A model generated the notes under the pieces. That model was not told the DNA's origin and searched no databases. It was given only the letters and a program-made list of their open reading frames with translations. Made by a program: the position numbers and the translations under genes. This document shows positions 53,127 to 61,739 of a DNA stretch of 64,000 nt, one piece after another (the stretch's first letter is position 1; the number at the start of each line of letters is the position of its first letter). Location: the NCBI RefSeq assembly GCF_029946005.1, contig NZ_JAQSDR010000015.1:124001-188000 (forward strand), read 5' to 3'. This DNA is from Aquabacterium sp. Lineage in GTDB: Bacteria; Pseudomonadota; Gammaproteobacteria; Burkholderiales; Burkholderiaceae_C.

Positions 53127-53971
53127 GCAATCTCGTGATCACGCCGGACCAATTCAAAGCAAAAGTCAGGGAACTTCCCTCCTTGCCAGCGGTGGTGATG
53201 GAACTCATTGCCTCTCTTGGCAATGAATCCTTGTCATCGGACGACATCGCGGTGAAGTTGTCGCGAGATCCCGCTTTGAGCGCCAAGACCTTGCGCATGG
53301 CCAATTCGGCCTTTTACGGCATGACCAGGCAAATCGGCTCCATTCCCGAAGCCTTGACCATATTGGGCATGAGAACCGTGCGAACGGTGGTGGTGGCCGC
53401 AGGGGTCACGGGGAGCTTAAAAGCACCTCAAGGCATCGACTACGAGTTCAACGGCTTCTGGCGGCATGCTGTGGGTGCAGCACTGTGCGGCCAAGCCCTC
53501 GCCCGTGAGTTGCAAATGGACAGCGACATTGGATTCGCCGCAGGACTGCTGCATGACATCGGGCGCATTGCCCTGGCCTGCGCCTACCCCGACGTCTACG
53601 TGAAGGTTCTGGCCCACCAGCGCGACAATGATCTGTTGCTGATCGAGGCCGAAAGGGCCTTGATGAACATTGACCACGCCGTCGCCGGCGCACGGATCGC
53701 TGAACACTGGCGGTTTTCACCCGTGATTGTCGAAGCCATCGAATTTCACCACTCGCCATCCATGCACCATGGTCCAGGGCTGGTGGGGTTGGCGCACCTT
53801 GCTGATGCGTTCTCGCACGCACTGGGTTTTTCGGGTGCGTCGAATGAGACCGTGCCTCCGACACCGCCCGACATCTGGGCGGCCATGTTCCCAGGCGAGG
53901 ACGCCTGCATGGCCGCGTTCAGTCAGGTGCAAGCCCAGTTCGAGGATGTGTGTCAGTCCTTGCAGGTCTGA
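53123..53971 (+). CDS. HDOD-domain protein
   Basis: 282 residues, one HDOD domain (about 15-215): LPSLPAVVMELIASLGNESLSSDDIAVKLSRDPALSAKTLRMANSAFYG, LLHDIGRIALA and VEAIEFHHSP. HDOD proteins act in signal relay and regulation; they typically lack metal-dependent phosphodiesterase activity, although here HD in LLHDIG and HH are retained. C-terminal 60 residues are helical. Translation-coupled to the small protein; REC-HD-GYP follows 13 bp later. Confidence 0.92.
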   Translation: MSNLVITPDQFKAKVRELPSLPAVVMELIASLGNESLSSDDIAVKLSRDPALSAKTLRMANSAFYGMTRQIGSIPEALTILGMRTVRTVVVAAGVTGSLKAPQGIDYEFNGFWRHAVGAALCGQALARELQMDSDIGFAAGLLHDIGRIALACAYPDVYVKVLAHQRDNDLLLIEAERALMNIDHAVAGARIAEHWRFSPVIVEAIEFHHSPSMHHGPGLVGLAHLADAFSHALGFSGASNETVPPTPPDIWAAMFPGEDACMAAFSQVQAQFEDVCQSLQV

Positions 53972-53984
53972 CCTCAGGAGTCTC

Positions 53985-55280
53985 ATGGATACCCCCGAAA
54001 CCTTTACGCGGACCGTGCTTTGCGTTGATGACGAGCCGAGCATCCTTTCCGCCATGAAGCGCCTGTTCCGCTCCTCAGGGCATCGGATCCTGATCGCTGA
54101 AAGCGGCGCTGCGGCCTTGGCGTTGCTCGAGTCCGAACCCATCGATCTCATCATCTCGGACATGCGCATGCCGATGATGACGGGAGCCGAACTGCTCTTG
54201 CAGGTGCGCACGCGCTGGCCGGACATCACGCGGCTGTTGCTGACAGGCTATGCAGACATTGACTCCACCATCTCGGCCATCAACGAGGGGCAAATTCACC
54301 GCTACATCGCCAAACCCTGGAAAGACAGCGAGATTCTGGGCACCGTTGCGGAAGCCTTTGAACGCAAGGCACTGATCGCCGAGAAGAACCGGCTTGAAGC
54401 CCTGAGCATTCGACAGAATGAGGAACTCAAGACGCTCAACGCCACGCTTGAGCAGAAGGTCGAAGAGCGCACAGCAGAACTGGCGCAACTCAATGACCGC
54501 CTGAAGAAGAACTACTTCAACTCGATCAAGTCCTTCTCCAATCTGATCGAATTGCGGGGGGGCCAATTGGTTGGGCATTCACGCAAAGTGGCCGACCTGG
54601 CAAGACGCACGGCAAAAGTGCTGAATCTGGATGACGCACAGTCCCACGAAGTCTTCATTGCCGCCTTGATGCATGACATCGGCAAGATCGGCCTGTCGGA
54701 TGTGACGCTGTCCAAACCTGTCTCCAAGATGACGCCGGAAGAGTCGACCCGCTACAGGCTTCACCCCATTTTTGGCGAGCAGGCTTTGATGGGCTTGGAT
54801 GACATGCAACCCGTGGCGGCCTTGATCAGATCCCACCATGAGCGCCACGATGGCCGTGGGTTCCCGGATGGACTCAAGGAGGAGGCCATCCCTGTTGGCG
54901 CGCGCATCCTGGCCATCGTCGATGCTTATGAAGGCATGCAAGCAGGTCACCTCATCACGGAATGCCTCTCGACGAATGAGGCACGCACCATGATCGGCCG
55001 CGGACGAGGCACACAATTCGATCCGCTGGTACTCGATGCATTTCTGAGCCTGTTTGCAAAACCGCCCCCACCGCCCACACACCGTCCGCTCAAGCTCAGG
55101 ACGGATGAGTTGAGGCCCGGCATGATCCTCGCCGTTGATTTCCTGTCTGCGGAGGGCGTACTGCTTTTGGCTGCAGACCATGTGTTGACCGATGAGTTGA
55201 TTGCCCGCATCAAGACGTTTGAACGGCGCGGAGGCCAGCCCATCTTGTTGGCCATCAAGCACGCACAGGAGCGACCATGA
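53985..55280 (+). CDS. REC-HD-GYP response regulator (RpfG-like c-di-GMP phosphodiesterase)
   Basis: 431 residues. Receiver 10-130 with D59 (IISDMRMP), coiled coil 135-175, HD-GYP domain 185-350 with H230-D231 in LMHDIGKIG and HHERHDGRGFPDGL (GFP variant of GYP), and an 80-residue C-terminal domain after a Pro run (KPPPPPTH). RpfG-type enzymes hydrolyse c-di-GMP when phosphorylated. ATG 53985 with a CAGGAG site. Its stop overlaps the next start. Confidence 0.93.
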   Translation: MDTPETFTRTVLCVDDEPSILSAMKRLFRSSGHRILIAESGAAALALLESEPIDLIISDMRMPMMTGAELLLQVRTRWPDITRLLLTGYADIDSTISAINEGQIHRYIAKPWKDSEILGTVAEAFERKALIAEKNRLEALSIRQNEELKTLNATLEQKVEERTAELAQLNDRLKKNYFNSIKSFSNLIELRGGQLVGHSRKVADLARRTAKVLNLDDAQSHEVFIAALMHDIGKIGLSDVTLSKPVSKMTPEESTRYRLHPIFGEQALMGLDDMQPVAALIRSHHERHDGRGFPDGLKEEAIPVGARILAIVDAYEGMQAGHLITECLSTNEARTMIGRGRGTQFDPLVLDAFLSLFAKPPPPPTHRPLKLRTDELRPGMILAVDFLSAEGVLLLAADHVLTDELIARIKTFERRGGQPILLAIKHAQERP

Positions 55281-55828
55281 GCCGCGTACTCCTCGTTGAC
55301 GATGAGCCCAATGTGGTTTTCGCCCTGCAACGTTTGCTGCGCAGAGCGCTGCCGGTATCCGTCAAGGTAGAAGGTTTCGACAATCCACTCAAGGCGCTGG
55401 CCCGGGCCGACATGGTGCCGTTCGAGGTCATCGTCAGCGACTTTCGCATGCCTCAGATGAATGGCATCCAGTTCCTGGCGCAAGTGCGAGAGAAACAGCC
55501 CCATGCCGTTCGGATGATTTTGAGTGCCACCACGGAAGTCGAGACCATCATGACGGCGATCAACGACGTCGAGGTATTCCGCTATCTGACCAAGCCATGG
55601 TCGGAAGATGAGTTGGTGTCATCCATGAAACAGGCCCTGGCGCGCGCTGAGAAGAACCTTCAAGAGCGCATCGCCGTGGACGACATGCTCGTGAGGAAAA
55701 ATGGCTTAAGCGCCCAAGAGGCTGAAAAAAGGCGTCTGGAGGAGCAGGAGCCGGGCATCACACATGTGGAGTGGGGACCGCATGGCGAGGTCCTCATGCC
55801 GGGCCTGGATGACGACTTGAGCAACTAG
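55277..55828 (+). CDS. Response regulator receiver protein
   Basis: 183 residues: receiver 1-125 with VLLVDDEPN, D55 in VIVSDFRMP and LTKPW, closely resembling the receivers of the two preceding multi-domain proteins; then a charged helical C-terminal tail (ARAEKNLQERIAVDDMLVRK). No DNA-binding output, so it may sit between the kinases and the c-di-GMP enzymes. ATGA overlap with the HD-GYP gene. Last gene of the plus operon; convergent with the hydrolase gene 34 bp on. Confidence 0.92.
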   Translation: MSRVLLVDDEPNVVFALQRLLRRALPVSVKVEGFDNPLKALARADMVPFEVIVSDFRMPQMNGIQFLAQVREKQPHAVRMILSATTEVETIMTAINDVEVFRYLTKPWSEDELVSSMKQALARAEKNLQERIAVDDMLVRKNGLSAQEAEKRRLEEQEPGITHVEWGPHGEVLMPGLDDDLSN

Positions 55829-55862
55829 CGCGTCAACACGCAAGTCACGGGCTTGTTCGACC

Positions 55863-56870
55863 TCAAGCGCCCCACTGCTTCATCAGGAACTGAGCCTGCC
55901 GCTGCAAAGCCAGCGTGGCGCTGGGCATGATGCCCGCGTGAATCTGGAACACGTGCCAGCGCTCTTGGTAGATCTCCAGCTCGACATGGCGGTCGAAGCG
56001 CTTGGCCGCGTGCGCCAGCCAGACTGAGTCGTCGTGCAGCACCTCGATCTCGCCCACCTGCACCAGCGTGGGCGGCAAGGTGGACAGGTTCTGGCGCTTG
56101 GGAAAGGCCAGCGGATGATCGTGCTGAGGGCGGTACCAGGTGAAGCCCTGGTGGCCCCACTCGATGTTGATCATCGGGTCCAGCTTGCGGTACTTCTTGA
56201 CGCTCTGGCTGTCGAGCTTGGCATCGAAGGCAGGCGACATCATCACCAGGCACTTGGGCCCTTCAATGCCCGCCAGCTCAAGCGCCTTGGTGACCAGCAA
56301 GGTCAAGGTGCCACCGGCCGAGTCACCGGCAATGGCAATGTTCTCGGGCTTGAAGCCGTCTTTCAGCAACTGCTTGTAGCCCGTCACCGAATCCTCGATC
56401 TGCGCCGGGAACGGTGCCTCGGGCACGCGTCGGTAGTGGATGGCCAGCACCTGGCAATTGGCGAACTTGGCCAGGCGGGTGGTGATGCTGCGGTGGCTGC
56501 GCGGGCTGCCTGCCACGAAGGCGCCGCCGTGCAGGTACAGGATGGCATGCTTGGGCTTGTCCAGGCCCTTGGGCGTGATGCGCTCGGCCGTCATGTTGCC
56601 AACCATGATCTTCTCGACCTTGACGCCGCTCGTGCCCGGCATCACCACCGACAGCATGTGCAACACGCCACGCTGCAACTGCGGTGGCAGCGGCGGCTTC
56701 ATGATCGACTTGAAGAAGGCCCGCAGCGCAAAGCGCATGGTCGCCGCCGTCGCGGTTTCGAGCAGGCCCGGCAGGGGCGGATAACGGCGGATCACGGGCT
56801 CGCCAGCAGCGGCGGCATCGTCGTAGGACATGTCAGGGCTTTCGGATCTCAAAACATCGGGCGCACTCAT
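55863..56870 (-). CDS. Alpha/beta hydrolase (hormone-sensitive-lipase family)
   Basis: 335 residues with oxyanion motif LYLHGGAFVAG, nucleophile AGDSAGGTL (Ser near residue 180), acid and His in GEIEVLHDDS and ERWHVFQIH. Acts on short or medium acyl esters. In this operon it would cleave the ester or lactone product of the Baeyer-Villiger monooxygenase. ATG 56870 is 6 bp after the SDR stop. Confidence 0.92.
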   Translation of the reverse strand: MSAPDVLRSESPDMSYDDAAAAGEPVIRRYPPLPGLLETATAATMRFALRAFFKSIMKPPLPPQLQRGVLHMLSVVMPGTSGVKVEKIMVGNMTAERITPKGLDKPKHAILYLHGGAFVAGSPRSHRSITTRLAKFANCQVLAIHYRRVPEAPFPAQIEDSVTGYKQLLKDGFKPENIAIAGDSAGGTLTLLVTKALELAGIEGPKCLVMMSPAFDAKLDSQSVKKYRKLDPMINIEWGHQGFTWYRPQHDHPLAFPKRQNLSTLPPTLVQVGEIEVLHDDSVWLAHAAKRFDRHVELEIYQERWHVFQIHAGIMPSATLALQRQAQFLMKQWGA

Positions 56871-56876
56871 GGCTCA

Positions 56877-57713
56877 TCAACCCATCATCTTCTTGAAGAA
56901 GAAGGTCACCAGCGGCTGGTACCAAGAGCCTGTCAAGCGCACCAGCTTGTCGAGGAAGACCGCATCGGGGCCGACCAGCACGCGGCGCTTGTTTTGCTCG
57001 ACGGCGCGGATCATCGTGCGCGCAGCGCTGTTGGCCGTGGTGGTGTTGAGCAGCTTGTCGAAGCGGCGGCGAGCCACTTCGAGGTCGGTGCCGGGCTTGG
57101 CCATCGACGGGTCGAGCTTGGCCGACATGGCAATGTTGGTGCGGATGCCGCCCGGGTGCACGCAGGTGGCGCTCACGCCGCAGTTCTCGACATCCAACTC
57201 CTGGCGCAACGATTCGGTGAAACCGCGCACCGCGAACTTGCTGGCGTTGTAGGTGCCCTGTGTGGGCTGCGACATCAGGCCGAACAGGCTGGAGGTGTTG
57301 ACGATGTGGCCTTCGCCCGACTTCTTGAGGTGCGGCAGGAAGGCCTTCGTGCCCCACACCACGCCCCAGAAATTGATGCCCATGATCCACTCGAAATCTG
57401 CAGGCTTGACCTTGTCGATGGTGGCGCCCAAGGCCACACCGGCGTTATTGAACACCAGGTTGACCTGGCCGAATTCGGTGGCGACCTGGTCGGCCCAGGC
57501 GTTCATCGCTTCGCGGTTGGCCACGTCCAGCTTGGTGGTGGACACCTTCACGCCATGCTTTTTGACCAGCGCGGCGGTCTCGGCCAGACCGGTTTCGTTC
57601 ACATCGGACAAGGCCACGTGGCAGCCACGTTGGGCGAGTTCCACCGCCAGTTCACGGCCCATGCCGGAGGCTGCGCCCGTGATGGCGGCCACTTTGTTTT
57701 TGAAATTTTTCAT
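56877..57713 (-). CDS. Short-chain dehydrogenase/reductase
   Basis: 278-residue classical SDR: TGAASGMGR nucleotide site at residue 12, NNAG, catalytic Ser in VNTSS and YNASK. The C-terminal 40 residues (FLDKLVRLTGSWYQPLVTFFFKK) are hydrophobic and may associate with membranes, as in fatty alcohol- or sterol-related SDRs. Start ATG 57713; a frame extending to 57800 overlaps the monooxygenase. Probable role: oxidation of an alcohol to the ketone used by the monooxygenase. Confidence 0.9.
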   Translation of the reverse strand: MKNFKNKVAAITGAASGMGRELAVELAQRGCHVALSDVNETGLAETAALVKKHGVKVSTTKLDVANREAMNAWADQVATEFGQVNLVFNNAGVALGATIDKVKPADFEWIMGINFWGVVWGTKAFLPHLKKSGEGHIVNTSSLFGLMSQPTQGTYNASKFAVRGFTESLRQELDVENCGVSATCVHPGGIRTNIAMSAKLDPSMAKPGTDLEVARRRFDKLLNTTTANSAARTMIRAVEQNKRRVLVGPDAVFLDKLVRLTGSWYQPLVTFFFKKMMG

Positions 57714-57721
57714 GGATGTTC

Positions 57722-59188
57722 TTATTTGGCTTTGATGACGTAATCGGCCAGCTTGAAGGAGCTGGTGGCCTGGCGGTAGCGGAAGGTGAAGCCCGGCCAC
57801 AGCGTGGTGTTCTTGCCGCTGGCGTTGACGTACCAGCTCTTGCAGCCCGAGGCCCAGACGGTGCCCTTCAGGCGCGACTGCATGTTCTCGACGAACTTTT
57901 GCTGAGTCTCCTCGCGCACATTCACCACCGCCATGCCCGCCTTGCGCATCTTCAGGATCGCGTCCAGGGCGTACTGCACCTGCGACTCGATCATGTAGAC
58001 CATGGAGCTGTGGCCCAGGCCCGTGTTGGGGCCCATCAGGAAGAACAGGTTCGGGAAGCCCGACACCGACATGCCCAGGAAAGCCTCGGGGCCGCCTTGC
58101 CTGGCCCAGCCATCGGACAGGTCACGCCCACCCAGGCCGGTGTAGGCGCCGCGAGGCACCAGTTCCTGCACCTTGAAGCCGGTGCCCCAGATGATGACGT
58201 CGGCGGGGTGCTCGAGGCCATCGGCCGTGACGATGCCCTTGGGGGTGATGCGCTGGATGTGGTCAGGAACGATCTTGACGTTGTCGCGCGCCAAAGCCGG
58301 ATAGTAGTCGTTGGAAACCAGCACGCGCTTGCAACCCGCGCTGAAATTGGGCGTCAGCGCCTTGCGCTTGGCCGGGTCCTTCACGTGCTTGTTGATGTGG
58401 CGGCGGCCCAGAACCTCCAACAACTTCAGGATCTTGGGCGAGATCACGAAAGCCACCACGCGGCCTTCCAGGATCCAGTAGGTGGTCCAGCGGTGCAGCT
58501 TTTGCGTGAAAGGAATCAAGCGCGTGATGCGTTTGGCCCACTCCGAGCGCTGCCAGTCGGGCTTGGGCATGACCCAGGGCGCCGTGCGCTGGAAGTAATC
58601 CAGGCGAGCCACCCTGGGCGCGATCTGGGGCACGAACTGGATGGCGCTGGCGCCCGAGCCGATCACCGCCACGCGCTTGCCGCGCAGGTCAATGTCGTGA
58701 CGCCAGTTGGCCGAATGGAACATCTCGCCCTCGAAGGTTTCGCTGCCTTCGGTTTTGGGGACAAAGGGATTGCTCAGGGCGCCCGCACCAGAGACCAGCA
58801 CCTGGCCTGTGAACGCCCGACCGTCTTCGGTGGACACCACCCAAGTAGAGGTGGCTTCGTCAAAACGCGACGCCACCACATTGGCGTTGTAGCGAATGTG
58901 CGGCAAGATGCCATATTTCTCGGCACAACGGCGGAGATAGGACCAGATCTCGGGTTGCGGTGCGAATTGCCGCGACCAATCCGGATTGGCTTCGAATGAA
59001 TAAGAATACAGGTGCGACTGCACATCGCAGGCGCATCCAGGGTAGTGGTTGTCACGCCAAGTACCGCCCACATCGTCGGCCCGCTCCAGGATGACAAAAT
59101 CGTCCACGCCCGACTGCTTCAACCGGATCGCCATGCACAGGCCCGAAAAGCCCGTGCCCACGATCACCACACCCGCTCGCTCACCCAT
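57722..59188 (-). CDS. FAD-dependent Baeyer-Villiger monooxygenase
   Basis: 488-residue flavoprotein monooxygenase converting ketones to esters with O2 and NADPH. FAD motif GTGFSG, NADPH motif GSGASA, and the BVMO fingerprint FEGEMFHSANW (FxGxxxHxxxW). Related to EthA-like and cyclohexanone-type enzymes. First gene of the operon, followed 8 bp later by the SDR. ATG 59188 with GGAG eight bases upstream; an in-frame ATG at 59224 is less likely. Operator-like sequences shared with the TetR gene lie upstream. Confidence 0.92.
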   Translation of the reverse strand: MGERAGVVIVGTGFSGLCMAIRLKQSGVDDFVILERADDVGGTWRDNHYPGCACDVQSHLYSYSFEANPDWSRQFAPQPEIWSYLRRCAEKYGILPHIRYNANVVASRFDEATSTWVVSTEDGRAFTGQVLVSGAGALSNPFVPKTEGSETFEGEMFHSANWRHDIDLRGKRVAVIGSGASAIQFVPQIAPRVARLDYFQRTAPWVMPKPDWQRSEWAKRITRLIPFTQKLHRWTTYWILEGRVVAFVISPKILKLLEVLGRRHINKHVKDPAKRKALTPNFSAGCKRVLVSNDYYPALARDNVKIVPDHIQRITPKGIVTADGLEHPADVIIWGTGFKVQELVPRGAYTGLGGRDLSDGWARQGGPEAFLGMSVSGFPNLFFLMGPNTGLGHSSMVYMIESQVQYALDAILKMRKAGMAVVNVREETQQKFVENMQSRLKGTVWASGCKSWYVNASGKNTTLWPGFTFRYRQATSSFKLADYVIKAK

Positions 59189-59224
59189 ACATTCGTCTCC
59201 GAGTCCACTGCCGCACTGCACCAT

Positions 59225-59264
59225 TTTGACAATGGTCAACTTCAAAAATAGTATTTGACAATGG
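59225..59264. promoter_or_regulatory. Repeated operator-like motif TTTGACAATGG
   Basis: The 11-mer TTTGACAATGG occurs at 59225-59235 and 59254-59264, 29 bp apart; the first is part of the dyad TTGAC-AATG-GTCAA (59226-59239). The motifs lie in the 72-bp gap between the monooxygenase and TetR genes, the second overlapping the TetR start. A TetR operator is inferred. Confidence 0.5.
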
Positions 59265-59953
59265 CTGTTTCCAGAACCAGGGTTAACCCCGAAATACCCT
59301 CTACTTCGGGGACCACCGGCCGACGTTATGCGGGGGTTGATCCGGAAGAGCGCCAGCGCCAGCGTAAGGCGCGCCTGGTTGAAGCCGCGCTGGCGGTGTT
59401 TGGCGAAAAGGGCTTCCACCCGGCCACGGTGCGGGACGTGTGCAAAGAGGCGAAACTCACCTCGCGCTATTTCTACGAATCCTTCGACAGCATGGAGGCC
59501 TTGTTCCGATCGGTGTATGGCTCGATCAGCCGAGAGCTGATGCAGGTCACCATCGTGGCCTTGGCGCAGTGCCCACCGGACCCGGAAAAGTTGTCGGAGG
59601 CCGCCATCCGCGCCTTTCTGGAATTCATCCAGGAAGACCCTCGGCGCGCGCGGGTGGGCCTGATTGATGCCCTGAACGTGGGCGAAGGCATGAACTCACT
59701 GGCCAACAAGGCCAGCCAGGACTACGCCCAACTGGTGGGCGCCTTCGTGAGCCAGTTCTTCCCCAACCTGGCCGAACTGGGCCTGAACCCCACCATCATT
59801 GCCGACGGCCTGGTGGGTTCGAGCAACCGCATCGCCACGCAGTGGGTGGCCGAGAAATGCAAGACGCCGCTGGACGAAGTGCTGCACAACTGCGTGAGCA
59901 TCTTCCGGGCCTGCATTGAAATGGCCCAGCGCGGCTCCACTCCCCCGCCATGA
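59261..59953 (+). CDS. TetR-family regulator
   Basis: 230 residues. HTH at about 40-75 (AALAVFGEKGFHPATVRDVCKEAKLTSRYFYESFDS), preceded by a disordered Thr/Ser/Arg-rich 30-residue tail that is long for the family; helical ligand domain follows. ATG 59261 is used; TTG 59255 is in frame. Divergent from the monooxygenase operon, which it probably represses. Confidence 0.9.
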   Translation: MAVSRTRVNPEIPSTSGTTGRRYAGVDPEERQRQRKARLVEAALAVFGEKGFHPATVRDVCKEAKLTSRYFYESFDSMEALFRSVYGSISRELMQVTIVALAQCPPDPEKLSEAAIRAFLEFIQEDPRRARVGLIDALNVGEGMNSLANKASQDYAQLVGAFVSQFFPNLAELGLNPTIIADGLVGSSNRIATQWVAEKCKTPLDEVLHNCVSIFRACIEMAQRGSTPPP

Positions 59954-60049
59954 CCTTCTGTGGATATTTTGTGGAATAGCACCGCTTTTCAGGCATCCAG
60001 ACCTGGGTGTGCCGCGTAGGTTGTAAGAACAAAATTCCACACCACCATC

Positions 60050-60451
60050 ATGAAGATCGCCATGGCCTTGCTCGCCTGCTCACTCACGGGATGGCATGGG
60101 GTGACGCAGGCCAATCCCGATGAACTCGCGCCCGGGCAGGCCCTGTATGAGTCGAAGTGCCTGAAGTGCCACTCGGTCAGCACCAATGAAGTCGGCCCTC
60201 GGCATCAGAACGTGGTGGGCCGCCGGGCCGGATCGGTGCCCGATTTTGTTTATTCCACCGCGCTCAAGCAGTCCAAGGTGGTGTGGACCGAAGAGATGCT
60301 GGACCGCTGGCTGAGCAATCCCGAAGCGCTCATACCAGGCCAGGAGATGGACGTGCGGGTGCGCTCAGCCGAAGAACGCCGCTTGCTGATCGCCTACCTG
60401 AAATCGCAATCAACCTCAACTTCACCGCCCTCCTTGACTTCGAAACACTGA
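60050..60451 (+). CDS. Class I cytochrome c
   Basis: 133-residue periplasmic c-type cytochrome with signal peptide (ALLACSLTGWHGVTQA, to about residue 22), heme site CLKCH near 37-41, VGPRHQNVVGRRAG and the axial Met in IPGQEM. Resembles small cytochromes c2-like. Redox partners unknown. A Ser/Thr-rich tail follows. Convergent with the START-like gene, 6 bp apart. Confidence 0.9.
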   Translation: MKIAMALLACSLTGWHGVTQANPDELAPGQALYESKCLKCHSVSTNEVGPRHQNVVGRRAGSVPDFVYSTALKQSKVVWTEEMLDRWLSNPEALIPGQEMDVRVRSAEERRLLIAYLKSQSTSTSPPSLTSKH

Positions 60452-60457
60452 CAGCGA

Positions 60458-61384
60458 TTAGCCCGCAGAGGCCTGGGCGCTCATCGCCTGGCGCTGACGT
60501 TCATGCTGACGCCGCTTGATCTCCAGGAAGGTGCTGCCCTCCATCTCGTGCAATTGGCGGGGGTACTGCTCCATGGAGGCCAGGAAGCGCGTCAGACGGC
60601 GATCGAAGCGCTGGTCGGCCGGCACATCCAGCGCTTGCAGGCAGGCGTCGATGGCCAGGTAATAGCGCATGGCATTGCGCTCAACCGCACCGCGCACACC
60701 GTCGATGTAAATGGACTGACCACGGCCGTCCTTGCCCGTTTGGCTGAAGCCGACCTTGGACCGGCCAGCCGTGGCCAGGTAAGCCTTGGTGGCCAGATGG
60801 CCCGCCATGCTGGACGCGTAGGAGTAAGACAGGTGGATGAAGCTGCGGTTGCCACCCAGGGACACCGCCTCGACCACAAAGCGGTAATTGCTGGTGCCCA
60901 GCGGCCCTTGCGCTGCGTGCAGTTGCACCTGGAAATAGTCGGGCGCGTCGGACGCCAGTGAATAGTTCAGGTTCAAGGGGTAGGCATCTTCAACCGGCTG
61001 TTCGAGCTTTTTACCGATCGCCACCTTGAGCACCGATTGGCCCGACGGGGGCGACTCGCACTGCTTGGTGTTCGGGTGCAGGATCATCACATCGCACCAC
61101 CGGGCCGGATCTCGCAAGGCCTGCTGCACTTTGGTGAAGGGATATGCCACCACCGCATAGATGTCACCCCTGGTCTGGCCTGAAGACTCGCTGGAATCGA
61201 TGACCAGCGGGCGCAAAAAGGCACTGTTTTGCAGCGAAGGGCTCAGTTGGCTGAATTTTGCGCGCAGTTCAGGCGCCGAGGAGCCAGCGGCCCCCAGGGC
61301 ATAGGCCGACGCCAGCCATGGCAGGGCGGCCAGGACTAGCAGGATCCTTGCCACGTGGTGCTGAAAAAGGGGGATTTTGGTCAT
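60458..61384 (-). CDS. Exported START/SRPBCC-like protein
   Basis: 308 residues with an N-terminal signal (ARILLVLAALPWLASAYALG). The central part (YAVVAYPFTKVQQALRDPARWCDVMILHP, FVVEAVSLGGNRSFIHLSYSY) looks like a helix-grip fold found in lipid-binding START-like proteins. C-terminal 60 residues are charged. Exact family not recognised. ATG 61384 with AAGGAG. Monocistronic; divergent from kdp. Confidence 0.6.
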   Translation of the reverse strand: MTKIPLFQHHVARILLVLAALPWLASAYALGAAGSSAPELRAKFSQLSPSLQNSAFLRPLVIDSSESSGQTRGDIYAVVAYPFTKVQQALRDPARWCDVMILHPNTKQCESPPSGQSVLKVAIGKKLEQPVEDAYPLNLNYSLASDAPDYFQVQLHAAQGPLGTSNYRFVVEAVSLGGNRSFIHLSYSYASSMAGHLATKAYLATAGRSKVGFSQTGKDGRGQSIYIDGVRGAVERNAMRYYLAIDACLQALDVPADQRFDRRLTRFLASMEQYPRQLHEMEGSTFLEIKRRQHERQRQAMSAQASAG

Positions 61385-61460
61385 GGTGTGCTCCTTGCAC
61401 CCATGTGGTGGCAATCCGCTTGCCTGCAAGTGTTCAAAAACCTGCTGGCCTTTGAATTCG

Positions 61461-61512
61461 TCTTAACGCAATCTTTATGCGCAGCACTGAAAGCTTACCT
61501 CCATCTTGATGC
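61461..61512 (+). promoter_or_regulatory. Direct repeats TCTTNATGC upstream of kdp
   Basis: TCTTAACGC (61461-61469), TCTTTATGC (61472-61480) and TCTTGATGC (61504-61512). The first two are 11 bp apart, the spacing of OmpR-family sites such as those bound by KdpE. Inferred only. Confidence 0.35.
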
Positions 61513-61554
61513 GTTCGTTTCTACGATTCAGCCATCTCATCAAGGAGCGCTTTC

Positions 61555-61650
61555 ATGGACTTCGTTTTTCTAGCGCTCACCGCTGCATTCTGGCTTGTGC
61601 TGGCCGGCATGGCAGTGGGTTGCGCCAAGCTTGGAGGGCCCGCCAAATGA
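61555..61650 (+). CDS. 31-residue membrane peptide upstream of kdpF
   Basis: [20 protein letters not shown] then [11 protein letters not shown]: one hydrophobic helix with a basic end, with CAAGGAG seven bases upstream of ATG 61555. Its stop overlaps the kdpF start (ATGA at 61647-61650). Similar short peptides precede kdpF in some other bacteria; function unknown, perhaps a Kdp accessory subunit. Confidence 0.7.
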   Translation: MDFVFLALTAAFWLVLAGMAVGCAKLGGPAK

Positions 61651-61739
61651 CTTGGCTCTACATCCTGGGTGGCGTGGTGTCGGTGGGCCTGCTGGTCTAC
61701 CTGTTGGCCGCATTGCTGCAACCGGAGAAGTTTTCATGA
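61647..61739 (+). CDS. kdpF: Potassium-transporting ATPase small subunit KdpF
   Basis: 30-residue single-helix peptide [20 protein letters not shown] then [10 protein letters not shown], the canonical KdpF pattern with PEKF end. It stabilises the KdpABC complex. Overlaps both the preceding small gene and kdpA (ATGA at 61736-61739). Confidence 0.93.
   Translation: MTWLYILGGVVSVGLLVYLLAALLQPEKFS

Noticed and set aside
56034-57743. 569-codon plus-strand open frame opposite the hydrolase and SDR genes
   Set aside because: Antisense to two proteins with intact active sites; no ribosome site and no recognised domain.
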